Of a stretch of 64,000 bases of DNA, positions 39,115 through 48,275 are shown piece after piece; positions within the stretch are counted from its first letter, which is position 1; each line of letters begins with the position of its first letter. Source of the stretch: Lysobacter enzymogenes (lineage in GTDB: Bacteria; Pseudomonadota; Gammaproteobacteria; Xanthomonadales; Xanthomonadaceae); contig NZ_CP067395.1 of the NCBI RefSeq assembly GCF_017355525.1, positions 5,220,501 to 5,284,500 on the forward strand, written 5' to 3'. The notes below the pieces were generated by a model. That model had not been told where the DNA came from and ran no database searches. It saw nothing but the letters and a program-made list of their open reading frames with translations. The translations under genes were made by a program, and so were the position numbers.

Positions 39115-41076
39115 TCAATTCACCACATGCTGCGCGCAGCCGGTGTCCTTGCCCGGCCCCAGCTCCAGCGTCGCCAGCAACGCCGCCGGCGGCGCGATCG
39201 CGCCGAGCGCCAGCGCCGCGGCGCCGCGCAGGCCCAGGCGCTTGTAGTCCGGCCGCGCGTTGGGTTGCTTGAACGTGCCGGTCACCAGCAGCGGCGTGCG
39301 CAGCGCCAGCAGGCTGCGGTCCTTCGGCCGCGGGCGGATCACCAGGTCGAGCTTTTCCTGGTTCAGATCGATGGTGCCGTTGCCGATCAGCACGGTGTCG
39401 CTGGTGTCGAAGGCCAGCGCCTTGGCCGTCATCACGCCGTCGCGCACCGCGAAGTCGCCGAAGCCGCAGCGGATCGGGATCTTGTGGTCGCCGGTGAGCT
39501 TGAACTTGAGGATCTCGGCCACGTCGATGCCGGTGAATTCCATCAGCAGGTTGCTGATCTGGCCCTGGCCCATGCCGACGGCGACGCTGCCGTCGCTGCT
39601 GCCGAGCATCTTGGCGATGGAATTGCCGCTGCCGGCCAGTGCGATGCGGCCGCCGATCTTGCCGACCGCGTCCTGGCCGAGCTTCACGTTCGGCATCAGC
39701 TTGGCCAGGGTCAGGCGCTGGGCGCGGATGTCGGCGCGGGTGCGCAGGGTCGGCGCGCGCGCGTCCATCGTGACGGTGGAGCGGATGTCGCCGTCGGCGA
39801 CGCCGAAGTCGAGCGGGTCGAGCTTGAGCAGGCCGTCTTCGAGCAGCAGCCGCGCGTGCATGTCGTCGAGCGGCCAGCCCGGCGCTTCGATGCGCGCGGC
39901 CTTGAGCTTCACGTCGGCGTCCATCGAACGCAGCTTGTCGAGGCGGTACGGCGTGTCCGGCAGCAGCCGCGCGCTGGCGTCCTGGCGCGCGTGCTGCGCG
40001 GCGAGTTCGGGGTTGGTGCTTTCGCCGCGGCCTTGCTGCGGCGCGGCGCCGACGAAGCCGGCGAGGTCGTCGAAGTCCAGGCGCTTGGACGCCAGGTCGG
40101 CGCGCAGGTACGGGCGCTTGCCGGCGGTGTCGACGCTGGCGTTGCCGGACAGGTCGCTGTCGCCGACCTTGCCGGTGAAGCCGTCGTAGCGCCACAGCGC
40201 ATCGCTGCGGCGCAGGCGGCCGTCGAGCGCGTACGGCGGGGTCGGCGGAATCGCCACGCCGATCAGCGGATACAGGTCGGCGAGGTTCTTGCCGCTGAGC
40301 GCGAACTGCAGATCGAAATTGCGCAGATGGAACGGGTCGACCAGCTCGCCGCGGGCATGCGCGCGGGTGGCGCCGGCGGCGGCGCGCAGGTTCAGCCGAT
40401 ACGGATTGCGGGTGTCGCGCAATTCCAGCGGCGATTCGGCGCGGCCTTGCAGGGTGAAGGCGTTGTTCTTCCAGCGGCCCTTGCCTTCGACCTCGACCGG
40501 CGGCGCGGCGTCTTCGCGGCGCGGCTGGCGGCTGGCGATATCGAGGCGGATGTCGGTCTTGTCGGCCGGGTCGAGGAATTCCAGGCGGCCGTCGTCGATC
40601 CAGATGCGGCGGAAGGTCGGCAGTTCGCCGCCGCCGCCGTTGTCGAACACCCAGTTGCCGCCGTGCTCGCTATCGCTTTGCAGATAGACGCGCGGCTGGG
40701 TCAGGCGGATGTCGGGGATGCGGATTTCGCCCTTGAGCAGCGGCCAGAACTCGATCGCCAGTTCCAGCCGCTGCGCGCTGGCCATCAACGGCTGCTTGGC
40801 CCACGGCGCGTTGGCGAAGCTCAGCGCATCGGCGCGGATCACCGGCACCCGGCCGAGTTCGACGTCGAGATTGCCGCCGATCTCCAGCTTGCGGCCGGTG
40901 CGCGCTTCGACCTGGCGTTCGACCGGGCCTTTGAACCAGTTCCAGTCCCACAGCGCGATCAGCACGGCCAGCGCCAGCGCCAGCAAGCCGAGCGCGGTCA
41001 GCCAGGGATGGCGGCGCGGCCACGCGCGCGGCGCGGCGACGGGGGATTCGGGGACGGTAGCGGTGGGAGAATTCAT
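39115..41076 (-). CDS. AsmA-family membrane-anchored protein
   Basis: 653 residues. One N-terminal membrane span (WLTALGLLALALAVLIALWD) followed by a long periplasmic AsmA-type part: GRKLEIGGNLDVELGRVPVI near the start, repeated beta-sheet segments (IRIPDIRLTQPRVYL, RIWIDDGRLEFLDP), and the C-terminal AsmA signature region (FAVRDGVMTAKALAFDTSDT, LVIRPRPKDRSLLALRTPLL, VTGTFKQPNARPDYKRLG). The family is thought to bridge inner and outer membranes in lipid transport or outer-membrane assembly. The ATG at 41076 is supported by the position of the membrane span. It stands alone, with repeats on one side and a divergent-free gap on the other. Confidence 0.88.
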   Translation of the reverse strand: MNSPTATVPESPVAAPRAWPRRHPWLTALGLLALALAVLIALWDWNWFKGPVERQVEARTGRKLEIGGNLDVELGRVPVIRADALSFANAPWAKQPLMASAQRLELAIEFWPLLKGEIRIPDIRLTQPRVYLQSDSEHGGNWVFDNGGGGELPTFRRIWIDDGRLEFLDPADKTDIRLDIASRQPRREDAAPPVEVEGKGRWKNNAFTLQGRAESPLELRDTRNPYRLNLRAAAGATRAHARGELVDPFHLRNFDLQFALSGKNLADLYPLIGVAIPPTPPYALDGRLRRSDALWRYDGFTGKVGDSDLSGNASVDTAGKRPYLRADLASKRLDFDDLAGFVGAAPQQGRGESTNPELAAQHARQDASARLLPDTPYRLDKLRSMDADVKLKAARIEAPGWPLDDMHARLLLEDGLLKLDPLDFGVADGDIRSTVTMDARAPTLRTRADIRAQRLTLAKLMPNVKLGQDAVGKIGGRIALAGSGNSIAKMLGSSDGSVAVGMGQGQISNLLMEFTGIDVAEILKFKLTGDHKIPIRCGFGDFAVRDGVMTAKALAFDTSDTVLIGNGTIDLNQEKLDLVIRPRPKDRSLLALRTPLLVTGTFKQPNARPDYKRLGLRGAAALALGAIAPPAALLATLELGPGKDTGCAQHVVN

Positions 41077-41216
41077 CGCGAGAGCGCGCGGGCGGCCGCG
41101 TCGGCGGGTTCAGCGTGCGGCCGGCCCGCGCAGGGGCCTGTTCGCTGCGGTGGCCCCACCATCGCGAGGCTGCGGTAAAGCGAGGGTGAATGCGCGGTGG
41201 AGACCGCGCAACGCGT

Positions 41217-41894
41217 TCAGGCCGTCAGCGCCTCGGGCGCGGGCACGACCTGCGACAGCACCGCGACGTAATGGCAGACGCTGCCGCCGATCACGAACAG
41301 ATGCCAGATCGCATGCGAATACCTCAGCTGGGGGCGGTGATAGAACACCGTGCCGAGCGTGTAGCACAGGCCGCCGGCGAGCAGCCAGCCCAGGGTCCAG
41401 GCGTCGAGCGCGTTGAGCAGCGGCTTGATCGCGACCAGCACCAGCCAGCCCATCGCGATGTAGATCGCGGTCGACAGCAGCTTGAAGCGGCCGGTGTAGA
41501 ACAGCTTGAACACGATCCCGGCCGCGGCCAGGCCCCAGATCGCCGCGAACAGGCCCCAGCCCCACGAACCGCGCAGGCCGATCAGGGTGAACGGGGTGTA
41601 GGTGCCGGCGATCAGCAGATAGATCGCGCAGTGGTCGAACACCTTCAGCCGGCCCTTGGCGACGGGGTGCTGGATCGCGTGGTAGAGGGTGGAGGCGATG
41701 TACAGCAGCAGCAGGCTGATGCCGAACACGATCGCGCTGCCGAGTTGCCAGCCGTCGCCGTACAGCGCGGCCAGGGTGATCATCACCGACCCGCCGGCCA
41801 GCGCGGCGGTGGCGCCGAGACCGTGGGTGAGGGCGTTGGCGATTTCCTCGCGGATCGAGTGGTCGCCGTGTGCGGGGGCGTGGGCGGCGGTCAT
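41217..41894 (-). CDS. Hemolysin III / TrhA family membrane protein (PAQR-like)
   Basis: 225 residues with seven membrane helices. Family metal-site residues are visible: Ser and His in IASTLYHAIQHP, the Asp in FDHCAIYLLIAGTYTPFTLI, and the paired His residues in SHAIWHLFVIGGSVCHYVAV. Bacterial members (TrhA/YqfA) affect membrane energetics and fluidity; the name hemolysin III does not imply a toxin. ATG at 41894. No clear operon partner: the next gene on this strand lies about 140 bp away. Confidence 0.92.
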   Translation of the reverse strand: MTAAHAPAHGDHSIREEIANALTHGLGATAALAGGSVMITLAALYGDGWQLGSAIVFGISLLLLYIASTLYHAIQHPVAKGRLKVFDHCAIYLLIAGTYTPFTLIGLRGSWGWGLFAAIWGLAAAGIVFKLFYTGRFKLLSTAIYIAMGWLVLVAIKPLLNALDAWTLGWLLAGGLCYTLGTVFYHRPQLRYSHAIWHLFVIGGSVCHYVAVLSQVVPAPEALTA

Positions 41895-42060
41895 AGTCCC
41901 TGCATCCTAACGCGCTCGCGGGCGAATGCCCGCTGCGGCGATGAACGGACTGCTGGGGTTAAGTGCGCGGTGTCGCGGATTGGCGACGAAGGCGGGATCG
42001 TCGCGCGCCGCCGTCCGCCAGGTCCGCGCCGGCGCCGCGACGGGCGCCGGCGCCGACTCA

Positions 42061-42327
42061 TTAGCTTCCCGGGGCGGAAACCGGACCCTGGCCCGGCATC
42101 ATCATGACGCCGACGATCGCCACCGCGATGCCGCCGAGGTTGATCAGGAACGGAACCTTGGCTTCGCTCCAGTGCAGGATCACGTACACCAGCATCACCG
42201 GCGACAGCAGCAGCGAACCCAGGCCCCACCAGATGCTTTCCTGGAACGCCAACACCAGCAGCCACAGTCCCGCGCCGAAGCAGATCAATCCGCCCACGAC
42301 CATCAAGATCATCGCCAACGCGCCCAT
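42061..42327 (-). CDS. Small hypothetical membrane protein
   Basis: 88 residues with three hydrophobic segments (MGALAMILMVVGGLICFGAG; SIWWGLGSLLLSPVMLVYVI; VPFLINLGGIAVAIVGVMMM). A purine-rich GGGAAGGG site lies just before the ATG at 42327, supporting translation. Family not recognised. It sits between the hemolysin III-like gene and the prfC operon on the same strand. Confidence 0.7.
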   Translation of the reverse strand: MGALAMILMVVGGLICFGAGLWLLVLAFQESIWWGLGSLLLSPVMLVYVILHWSEAKVPFLINLGGIAVAIVGVMMMPGQGPVSAPGS

Positions 42328-42469
42328 ACCCTTCCCCTGCAGAAAGCCGGCTCCTTGCCGGCACCGACATGCTAGCTCAACGGGTGCGGTCGGCAGGGGC
42401 CGAACGATGGGGGCCGAACAATGGGGCGATTGTCGCGACGGGCGGGGCGGCGCGCGGACCGGCGCTGGC

Positions 42470-42958
42470 CTACTCGAGCTCGTTGAGCCGGCGGATGCGG
42501 CGCAGCCGGCGCTGGATCTTGTGCGGCTTCGGGAAGCGGTATTCCTCGACTTCGACCAACAGCCCGCAGCCCTCGCCGAACGCCTCGCGCATGGCGTACA
42601 GGCGGCCGTTGCCTTCGAACGCGAGCCAGCGTTCGCCGTCGGCGACGACCTTGATCTGCGAGACCGAGGGGATGATCTCGCTCAACGCGGCCAGATCGAG
42701 GGTGCCGCGCGCCAGCAATTCCTCGCGCCGCGCCGCCAGCGCCTGCGCGCGGGCGCGGGTGGCCTGCAGCGCGGATTCGCGGTCGATGCGGTGGATCGGA
42801 TGCAGCGCGTCGAGCGGCACCAGCGCCTGCGCCTTGTCGCTGCGCAGGCGGTGGATGTCCATGACGACCTTGCCCATGTAGGCGTCCTTGTAGTCGAGCG
42901 CGGCGACTTCGCTGCGCTTGCTCAACAAGTACAACCACCATTGGCGCAGGCGCGACAT
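42470..42958 (-). CDS. Hypothetical protein downstream of prfC, possibly ParB-fold
   Basis: 162 residues. The segment IKVVADGERWLAFEGNGRLY (about 102-121) resembles the DGNHR-type motif of ParB/sulfiredoxin-like domains, and an upstream VPLDALHPIHRID fits the start of such a domain, but this is only a pattern match. The C-terminus is strongly basic (HKIQRRLRRIRRLNE), suggesting nucleic-acid or membrane contact. It starts 5 bp after the prfC stop, so it is translated from the same mRNA. Its function may relate to translation termination only by position. Confidence 0.7.
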   Translation of the reverse strand: MSRLRQWWLYLLSKRSEVAALDYKDAYMGKVVMDIHRLRSDKAQALVPLDALHPIHRIDRESALQATRARAQALAARREELLARGTLDLAALSEIIPSVSQIKVVADGERWLAFEGNGRLYAMREAFGEGCGLLVEVEEYRFPKPHKIQRRLRRIRRLNELE

Positions 42959-42963
42959 CGGCT

Positions 42964-44568
42964 TCAGTCGAGCGCGACCGCGTGCGCGTGTTCGCGCGTG
43001 GCCAGGAACTGCACGCCCGGCGCGCGTTCCTGCGCCAGTTGCAGGTTGACTCGGGTCGGGGCGAGGTAGACCAGCTGGCCGGCCGCGTCGACCGCCAGGT
43101 TCATCGCGTTCTTCTCGCGGAATTCCTCGAGCTTCTTTGCGTCGTCGCAGCGGATCCAGCGCGCGGTCGCGACGCTGACCTGTTCGAAGCTGGCGTCGAC
43201 GCCGTACTCGTCCTTCAGCCGGTAAGCGACCACGTCGAACTGCAGCACGCCGACCGCGCCGAGGATCAGGTCGTTGCTCATCAGCGGGCGGAAGAACTGG
43301 GTCGCGCCTTCTTCCGACAGCTGCGCCAGGCCCTTCTGCAACTGCTTGAGCTTGAGCGGATCGCGCAGGCGCGCGCGCCGGAACAGTTCCGGCGCGAAGT
43401 TGGGGATGCCGGTGAACGACAGGTTCTCGCCTTCGCTGAAGCTGTCGCCGATCGAGATCGTGCCGTGGTTGTGGATGCCGATCACGTCGCCGGGGAACGC
43501 GGTCTCGGCGATCTCGCGGTCGCTGGCCATGAAGGTCAGCGCGTTGGCCAGCTTGAGTTCCTTGCCGGTGCGGGTGTGGAACGCCTTCATGCCGGCGTTG
43601 AACTTGCCCGAGCAGATGCGCATGAAGGCGACCCGGTCGCGGTGCTGCGGGTCCATGTTGGCCTGGATCTTGAACACGAAGCCGGTGAGCTTGTCCTCGG
43701 TCGGCTGGATCTGGCGGCCGGTGGTCTCGCGCGGCTTCGGCGCGGGCGCGTGCTCGACGAAGAAGTCCAGCAGCAGTTGCACGCCGAAGTTGTTGACCGC
43801 CGAGCCGAAGAACACCGGGGTCTGCTCGCCGGCCAGGTACTTGGCCTTGTCGAACGGGTGCGAGGCGCCTTCGACCAGCTCGAGCTCCTCGCGCAGTTCG
43901 GCCAGCATGTTGTCGCCGATGCGCGCGGCCAGGGCCGGGTCGTCGATCGAGGCGAAGATGGTCGAGTCCTGGCGGGTGAAGTTGCGGCCCTGTTCGTACA
44001 GGTGCACCTCGCCGGTGATCAGGTGGACCACGCCCTTCAGGCGCGAGCCCATGCCGATCGGCCAGGTGATCGGCGCGCACTGGATGCCGAGCACGCTCTC
44101 GACTTCGTCGAGCAGGTCGATCGGGTTCTTGCCTTCGCGGTCGAGCTTGTTGATGAAGGTCATGATCGGGGTGTCGCGCAGGCGGCACACCTCCATCAGC
44201 TTGATCGTGCGCTCCTCCACGCCCTTGGCCACGTCGATGACCATCAGCGCCGAGTCGACCGCGGTCAGCACGCGGTAGGTGTCCTCGCCGAAGTCGGCGT
44301 GGCCGGGGGTGTCGAGCAGGTTGACGATGCAGTCCTCGTACGGGAACTGCATGACCGACGAGGTCACCGAGATGCCGCGCTCCTTTTCCAGCGCCATCCA
44401 GTCCGAGGTGGCGTGGCGCGCGGCCTTGCGGCCCTTGACCGAGCCGGCCATCTGGATCGCGCCGCCGAACAGCAGCAGCTTTTCGGTCAGGGTGGTCTTG
44501 CCGGCGTCGGGGTGCGAAACGATCGCGAAGGTGCGGCGGCGCAGGGCTTGCTGGGTGACTTCGGACAT
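42964..44568 (-). CDS. prfC: Peptide chain release factor 3
   Basis: 534 residues, normal length. A translational GTPase that recycles RF1/RF2 after peptide release. G motifs: [15 protein letters not shown] (P-loop), [12 protein letters not shown] (switch I, RF3 type), [15 protein letters not shown] (G3) and [12 protein letters not shown] (G4). The RF3-specific C-terminal domains follow ([40 protein letters not shown]). ATG at 44568. A hypothetical gene follows after 5 bp; a large inverted repeat lies upstream. Confidence 0.97.
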   Translation of the reverse strand: MSEVTQQALRRRTFAIVSHPDAGKTTLTEKLLLFGGAIQMAGSVKGRKAARHATSDWMALEKERGISVTSSVMQFPYEDCIVNLLDTPGHADFGEDTYRVLTAVDSALMVIDVAKGVEERTIKLMEVCRLRDTPIMTFINKLDREGKNPIDLLDEVESVLGIQCAPITWPIGMGSRLKGVVHLITGEVHLYEQGRNFTRQDSTIFASIDDPALAARIGDNMLAELREELELVEGASHPFDKAKYLAGEQTPVFFGSAVNNFGVQLLLDFFVEHAPAPKPRETTGRQIQPTEDKLTGFVFKIQANMDPQHRDRVAFMRICSGKFNAGMKAFHTRTGKELKLANALTFMASDREIAETAFPGDVIGIHNHGTISIGDSFSEGENLSFTGIPNFAPELFRRARLRDPLKLKQLQKGLAQLSEEGATQFFRPLMSNDLILGAVGVLQFDVVAYRLKDEYGVDASFEQVSVATARWIRCDDAKKLEEFREKNAMNLAVDAAGQLVYLAPTRVNLQLAQERAPGVQFLATREHAHAVALD

Positions 44569-44649
44569 GGGAACGGCGCGCCCGGGGCGCGTCGGGTAGG
44601 CAGGAGAGGGCGGGGATTATACCTGCCGGCCGGGCGGGCGCTTCGGCTG

Positions 44650-44746
44650 CCCCCTGTAGGAGCGACGCGAGTCGCGACCGCGACACCCGGCTTCCGGCGC
44701 GAGATCGAGGCCCCGCGGTCGCGACTCGCGTCGCTCCTACAGGGGG
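44650..44746. repeat. Paired palindromic repeat, family B (opposite arm order)
   Basis: 33-bp arms (44650-44682 and 44714-44746) are perfect reverse complements: CCCCCTGTAGGAGCGACGCG at the left edge and its complement at the right edge. Compared with 39007-39081 the TAGGAG end points outward rather than inward. It fills the gap between prfC and the M23 peptidase gene. Confidence 0.9.
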
Positions 44747-44754
44747 CTCTCGGG

Positions 44755-45705
44755 TTACCGGGTCCCGCCGGACAGGCGCAGCGGGCCTTGCGGGCCGGTC
44801 ATGCGGAACGGGATCGACTCCAGCCGCATGCCGCGGTTGACCTGGACGGTGAAGTGCAGGTGCGGGCCGGTGCTGAAGCCGGTGTTGCCCGACAGGCCGA
44901 TCTGCTGGCCGGCGCGCACGCGCTGGCCGACCCGCACCAGCACCCCGTCGTCGGCCTTGAGGTGGGCGTACAGGGCCATCGTGCCGTCGTCGTGGAGGAT
45001 GCGCACGAAGTTGGCGCGGTCGCCGAACTTCTCCAGGTTGAGCCCGGCCTTGTCGAAATCGGACTCGACCTGCATCACCGTGCCGTCGCGCGCGGCCAGC
45101 ACCGGGGTGCCGATCTCGGCCGCGAAATCGATCGCGTAGCGGTGCTCGGGCTCGGTGTGGCTGAAGTGGCCGCCGTAGCCCTGGTCGATGCGGAACTGCT
45201 GCTGGCGCAGCGGCAGCAGGTATTCGGCGTTCTGCGGCCGCGCGCGCGGGTCGCCCGGCACCGAGCGCATGCTCAGTTCGAAATCGCCGCCGCGGCTGGG
45301 GTCCTGCGCGCTGAGCACGCTGACCACCGCGCTGCCGCGCGGGTCCAGGGTCAGGCTGGCCGGCAGCAGCGGGCTGCCGACGATGTTGTTGCTGCGGTTG
45401 AAGTCCAGCCGCACCTCGATCGGCCCGGCCAGGCTGTTGTCGGCCCAGGCCAGGTAGCGGTCGCCGTCCTGCTGCACGCGCAGGCGCGCGATCGAGCTGG
45501 GCTCGGAGCGGAACGGGATCACCTTGACTTCGGCCGCGCCGGTGGCGCTGGCGACCGATTCGCTCGGCGCGCGGTCGCCGTAGTGGGTGACGCCGTTGCG
45601 GTCGGTCCAGCGGTACAGCTTGCCGGCCAGCGCGCTGCCGGCCGCGAGCGCGAGCGTGGCGGCGAGAAGGGTGCGGCGGAGGGCGGAGGAGATCGGACGC
45701 GGCAT
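44755..45705 (-). CDS. M23-family metallopeptidase with N-terminal DUF4124
   Basis: 316 residues. Signal peptide (LLAATLALAAGSALA-G); then a DUF4124 domain (KLYRWTDRNGVTHYGDRAPS); a middle beta domain; and a C-terminal LytM/M23 domain with zinc ligands HRYAIDF (H189, D193) and HLHF (H282/H284), plus SGNTGFSTGPHLHFTV. All ligands are present, so it should be an active periplasmic peptidoglycan endopeptidase. The ATG at 45705 gives a clean signal peptide. The next gene on this strand ends 23 bp upstream, so they may be read together. Confidence 0.93.
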   Translation of the reverse strand: MPRPISSALRRTLLAATLALAAGSALAGKLYRWTDRNGVTHYGDRAPSESVASATGAAEVKVIPFRSEPSSIARLRVQQDGDRYLAWADNSLAGPIEVRLDFNRSNNIVGSPLLPASLTLDPRGSAVVSVLSAQDPSRGGDFELSMRSVPGDPRARPQNAEYLLPLRQQQFRIDQGYGGHFSHTEPEHRYAIDFAAEIGTPVLAARDGTVMQVESDFDKAGLNLEKFGDRANFVRILHDDGTMALYAHLKADDGVLVRVGQRVRAGQQIGLSGNTGFSTGPHLHFTVQVNRGMRLESIPFRMTGPQGPLRLSGGTR

Positions 45706-45728
45706 GGTTCGGCGCAGGGCGGCAGGGG

Positions 45729-46829
45729 CTAGTCGAGGCAATCCGATTGCAGGTGCAGGGCGCGCGCGACATCGCCCAGGTCGAAGGCGGTCACCGCGCG
45801 GTCGTCGTCGACCGCGTACAGCGCGCCATAAGGGAAGGCGTGGGTCGCCGCCGCGTGCAGGGCGATGCCGTCGGTGTGCGCGGTGCCTTCGCCGCGGAAG
45901 CTGCCGACCGGGCGCAGGCTGTCGCGTTCGAACACATGGAACACGGTGCGCGGGTCGAGCTGGTCGACCGCGACCCAGTAACCGGCGCCGCGCGCGCAGC
46001 TCCACAGCGCCACGCCCTCGGCCTGGGCGGAGAAGCTGCCCGGAGGCACCGCGCGGCCGGTGTAGCGGCCGGCCAGGGTGTATTCGCGCAGGGTCGAGGC
46101 GCGGCTGAGGTCTTCGTCGGCGATCAGCAGGCGGTCGCCGGCGGCGTCGCCGGCGATGGATTCGACGATGCGCAGCGCGGCCGCGTCGCTGGTGTCGCCG
46201 AACGCGCCCAGGTACTCGCTGCCCATGCGCCCGTCCTCGTCGAAGCGCAGGCGGTAGCGGCGCACGCGCTGGTCGAGTTCGTTCAGCGCCGGCACTTGAT
46301 CGAACTGGGCGCCGTACATGAAGTTGTCGGTGACGTAGGCGTCGATCTCGCCCGGCGCGGTCTCGTTGAGCCACAGCCCGTACGGGCTGCGCAGCTGGGC
46401 TTCGCCGAAGCTGCCGAGCGGCGCGAAGTCGGGCAGGCGCAGCACCTGGACGCGGTGGTTGTCGCGTTCGGCCACGAACAGGTAGTCGCCGAACACGGCC
46501 AGGCCGTTGGGGCGCTTGAACTGGCCCAGCGCCTCGCCCTTGCCGCCGAACTCGCGCAGGCGCTTGCCGCTGTCGGCGTCGTACACGGCCAGGCGGTGCG
46601 TGGATTTGGCGCTGGCGATCAGCCAGGTCGAGCCGTCGGCGGCGGGCCAGGTCGCCAGCGAGTCCAGCTCGTCGTGCGCGCTGGGTTCGGACACGAAGCG
46701 CTCGGGCACGCTGGCCGTACCCGGCGGAACCGCGCCTTCGCGGCGCGGTTCGGGCGCGCGCGGTGGCGTGGAGACGCAGGAGCAGAGCAGGGCGCTGGCG
46801 ATCAGGACGGCGGCGAGGCGGCTGTTCAT
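45729..46829 (-). CDS. Phytase-like beta-propeller lipoprotein
   Basis: 366 residues. A lipoprotein signal with lipobox LCSC (Cys 18). The body has repeated propeller-blade motifs (SLATWPAADGSTWLIASAKS, GQFKRPNGLAVFGDYLFVAE, FRGEGTAHTDGIALHAAATH) and ends with VTAFDLGDVARAL, a pattern of the beta-propeller (3-)phytase family, which releases phosphate from phytate using calcium. I could not verify the calcium-site residues, so it may instead be a general NHL/propeller protein. It is anchored in the outer or inner membrane. It is transcribed divergently from the met operon. Confidence 0.72.
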   Translation of the reverse strand: MNSRLAAVLIASALLCSCVSTPPRAPEPRREGAVPPGTASVPERFVSEPSAHDELDSLATWPAADGSTWLIASAKSTHRLAVYDADSGKRLREFGGKGEALGQFKRPNGLAVFGDYLFVAERDNHRVQVLRLPDFAPLGSFGEAQLRSPYGLWLNETAPGEIDAYVTDNFMYGAQFDQVPALNELDQRVRRYRLRFDEDGRMGSEYLGAFGDTSDAAALRIVESIAGDAAGDRLLIADEDLSRASTLREYTLAGRYTGRAVPPGSFSAQAEGVALWSCARGAGYWVAVDQLDPRTVFHVFERDSLRPVGSFRGEGTAHTDGIALHAAATHAFPYGALYAVDDDRAVTAFDLGDVARALHLQSDCLD

Positions 46830-46936
46830 CCGGGCAAGTGTATGCGGCGACGGCGGCGAACGGGTGTCGGTGCGGTGGCGGCCGGTCCGCGCTCGCGGCC
46901 GGCGAAATAATAAATCGCTATATGCGGATGAAGCGA

Positions 46937-46965
46937 TTGACACGCCCTTCCGCGCTCGGCAGACT
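46937..46965 (+). promoter_or_regulatory. Promoter of the met operon
   Basis: A perfect TTGACA (46937-46942), a 17-bp spacer and CAGACT (46960-46965). Transcription would start around 46972, just before the riboswitch P1 stem. Confidence 0.6.
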
Positions 46966-46973
46966 GTGCCCAT

Positions 46974-47103
46974 CCATCGAGACCGGCTGAGGGACAGGCC
47001 CTTAGAAGCCGGGGCAACCCAACGCAGCGCAAGCTGCGTGAAGGTGCCAATTCCTGCGGCCCGCCCGCGCCTTTCAGGCGTCGAGGCGACGGTCGGAAGA
47101 TGG
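46974..47103 (+). promoter_or_regulatory. SAM-I (S-box) riboswitch
   Basis: The conserved core is present: GAGGGACAGGCCC, GAAGCCGGGGCAACC, and GGTGCCAATTCCTGC. The closing P1 stem is visible as CCATC..GACCG (46974-46985) pairing with CGGTC..GATGG (47090-47103). It precedes metX-metB-hom, as expected for S-adenosylmethionine feedback control. Downstream a CACGCGC/GCGCGTG stem (47111-47130) without a T-run suggests control of translation or Rho access rather than intrinsic termination. The metX start is about 70 bp beyond. Confidence 0.92.
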
Positions 47104-47175
47104 TTGCGGACACGCGCCCAGCAGCGCGTGCGCGACTTGCAGCTCGGTGGCCCGTTCACTTCACGGATGCCCGCC

Positions 47176-48249
47176 ATGAGCTTCGCCCCCAGCACCGCCG
47201 ACAGCCGTACCGCCAGCGCCGAGCGCAGCGATTCCTACGTGTCCTTCGCCGCTTCGGCCGCCGCGTTCGAGCGTGCGCCGGTGACGCGCCCCGGCGCCGT
47301 CCGCGGCGAAATCGCGATCGAACTGGAACTGCGCCACGCCGGCCGCCGCTCGCTGCGCCTGCGCTACGAAATCCAGGGCGACCGCGCGCTGCCGGCGCTG
47401 TTCGTCGCCGGCGGCATCTCCGCGCACCGCCATCTGGCGCCGAGCCGCGAGTTCGGCGAGGGCGGTTGGTGGGAAAACCAGGTCGGCGCCGGCCGCTCGC
47501 TGGATCCGGCGCGGCATTGCCTGGTGTCGTTCGACTGGCTCGGCGCCGACGGCACGCTCGACTTCGCGATCGACCCGGCCGACCAGGCCGACGCCGTCGC
47601 CGCGCTGCTCGACGCGCTGCGGATCGAGCGCCTGCAGGCCTTCGTCGGCTATTCCTACGGCGCGATGGTCGGCCTGCAGTTCGCCGCGCGCCATCCGCAG
47701 CGGCTCGACGCGCTGGTCTCGATCAGCGGCACCCACCGCGCCCATCCCTACGCCGCCGCGTGGCGCGCGCTGCAACGCCGCGCGGTCGCGCTCGGCGCCC
47801 TGCAGTGCGACGAAGCCCAGGGCCTGGCGCTGGCGCGCGAACTGGCGGTGCTGAGCTACCGCACCCCGGAAGAATTCGCCGAGCGCTTCGGCGCCGCGCA
47901 GGTGGTCGATGGCCGCGTGCGCGTCGACGCCGAGGACTACCTCGACCATTGCGGCAACAAGTACGTCGCCCGCACCTCGCCGACCGCGTTCCTGCGCCTG
48001 TCCGAATCCATCGACCTGCAGCAGCTCGACCCGGCCGCGGTGCGCGTGCCGGTCACCGTGGTCGCGGTCAGCGAAGACCGGCTGATCCCGCTGAGCGAGT
48101 CCTACGACCTGATCGAGCGCCTGCGCGGCGAAACCCGCCTGCGCGTGCTGCGCTCGATCTACGGGCACGACGCCTGCCTCAAAGAACAGTCCCAGATCGA
48201 CACCATTCTTCGCGAAGCGTTGGCCGACTGTACGTCGGTGGCCGCCTGA
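47176..48249 (+). CDS. metX: Homoserine O-acyltransferase (MetX family)
   Basis: 357 residues, alpha/beta-hydrolase fold. It activates homoserine with an acyl group (acetyl or succinyl; many proteobacterial MetX use succinyl-CoA) for methionine synthesis. The nucleophile is in GYSYGAMVGLQFA, the acid in VSEDRLIPLSESYD, and the His in YGHDACLKE; LSYRTPEEFAERFG is typical of the family. First gene after the SAM-I riboswitch. ATG 47176 is chosen; ATG 47167 would add three residues and no ribosome binding site decides. metB follows after 26 bp. Confidence 0.93.
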   Translation: MSFAPSTADSRTASAERSDSYVSFAASAAAFERAPVTRPGAVRGEIAIELELRHAGRRSLRLRYEIQGDRALPALFVAGGISAHRHLAPSREFGEGGWWENQVGAGRSLDPARHCLVSFDWLGADGTLDFAIDPADQADAVAALLDALRIERLQAFVGYSYGAMVGLQFAARHPQRLDALVSISGTHRAHPYAAAWRALQRRAVALGALQCDEAQGLALARELAVLSYRTPEEFAERFGAAQVVDGRVRVDAEDYLDHCGNKYVARTSPTAFLRLSESIDLQQLDPAAVRVPVTVVAVSEDRLIPLSESYDLIERLRGETRLRVLRSIYGHDACLKEQSQIDTILREALADCTSVAA

Positions 48250-48275
48250 GCATTCAACCCTACGGAGCGGCCCGC

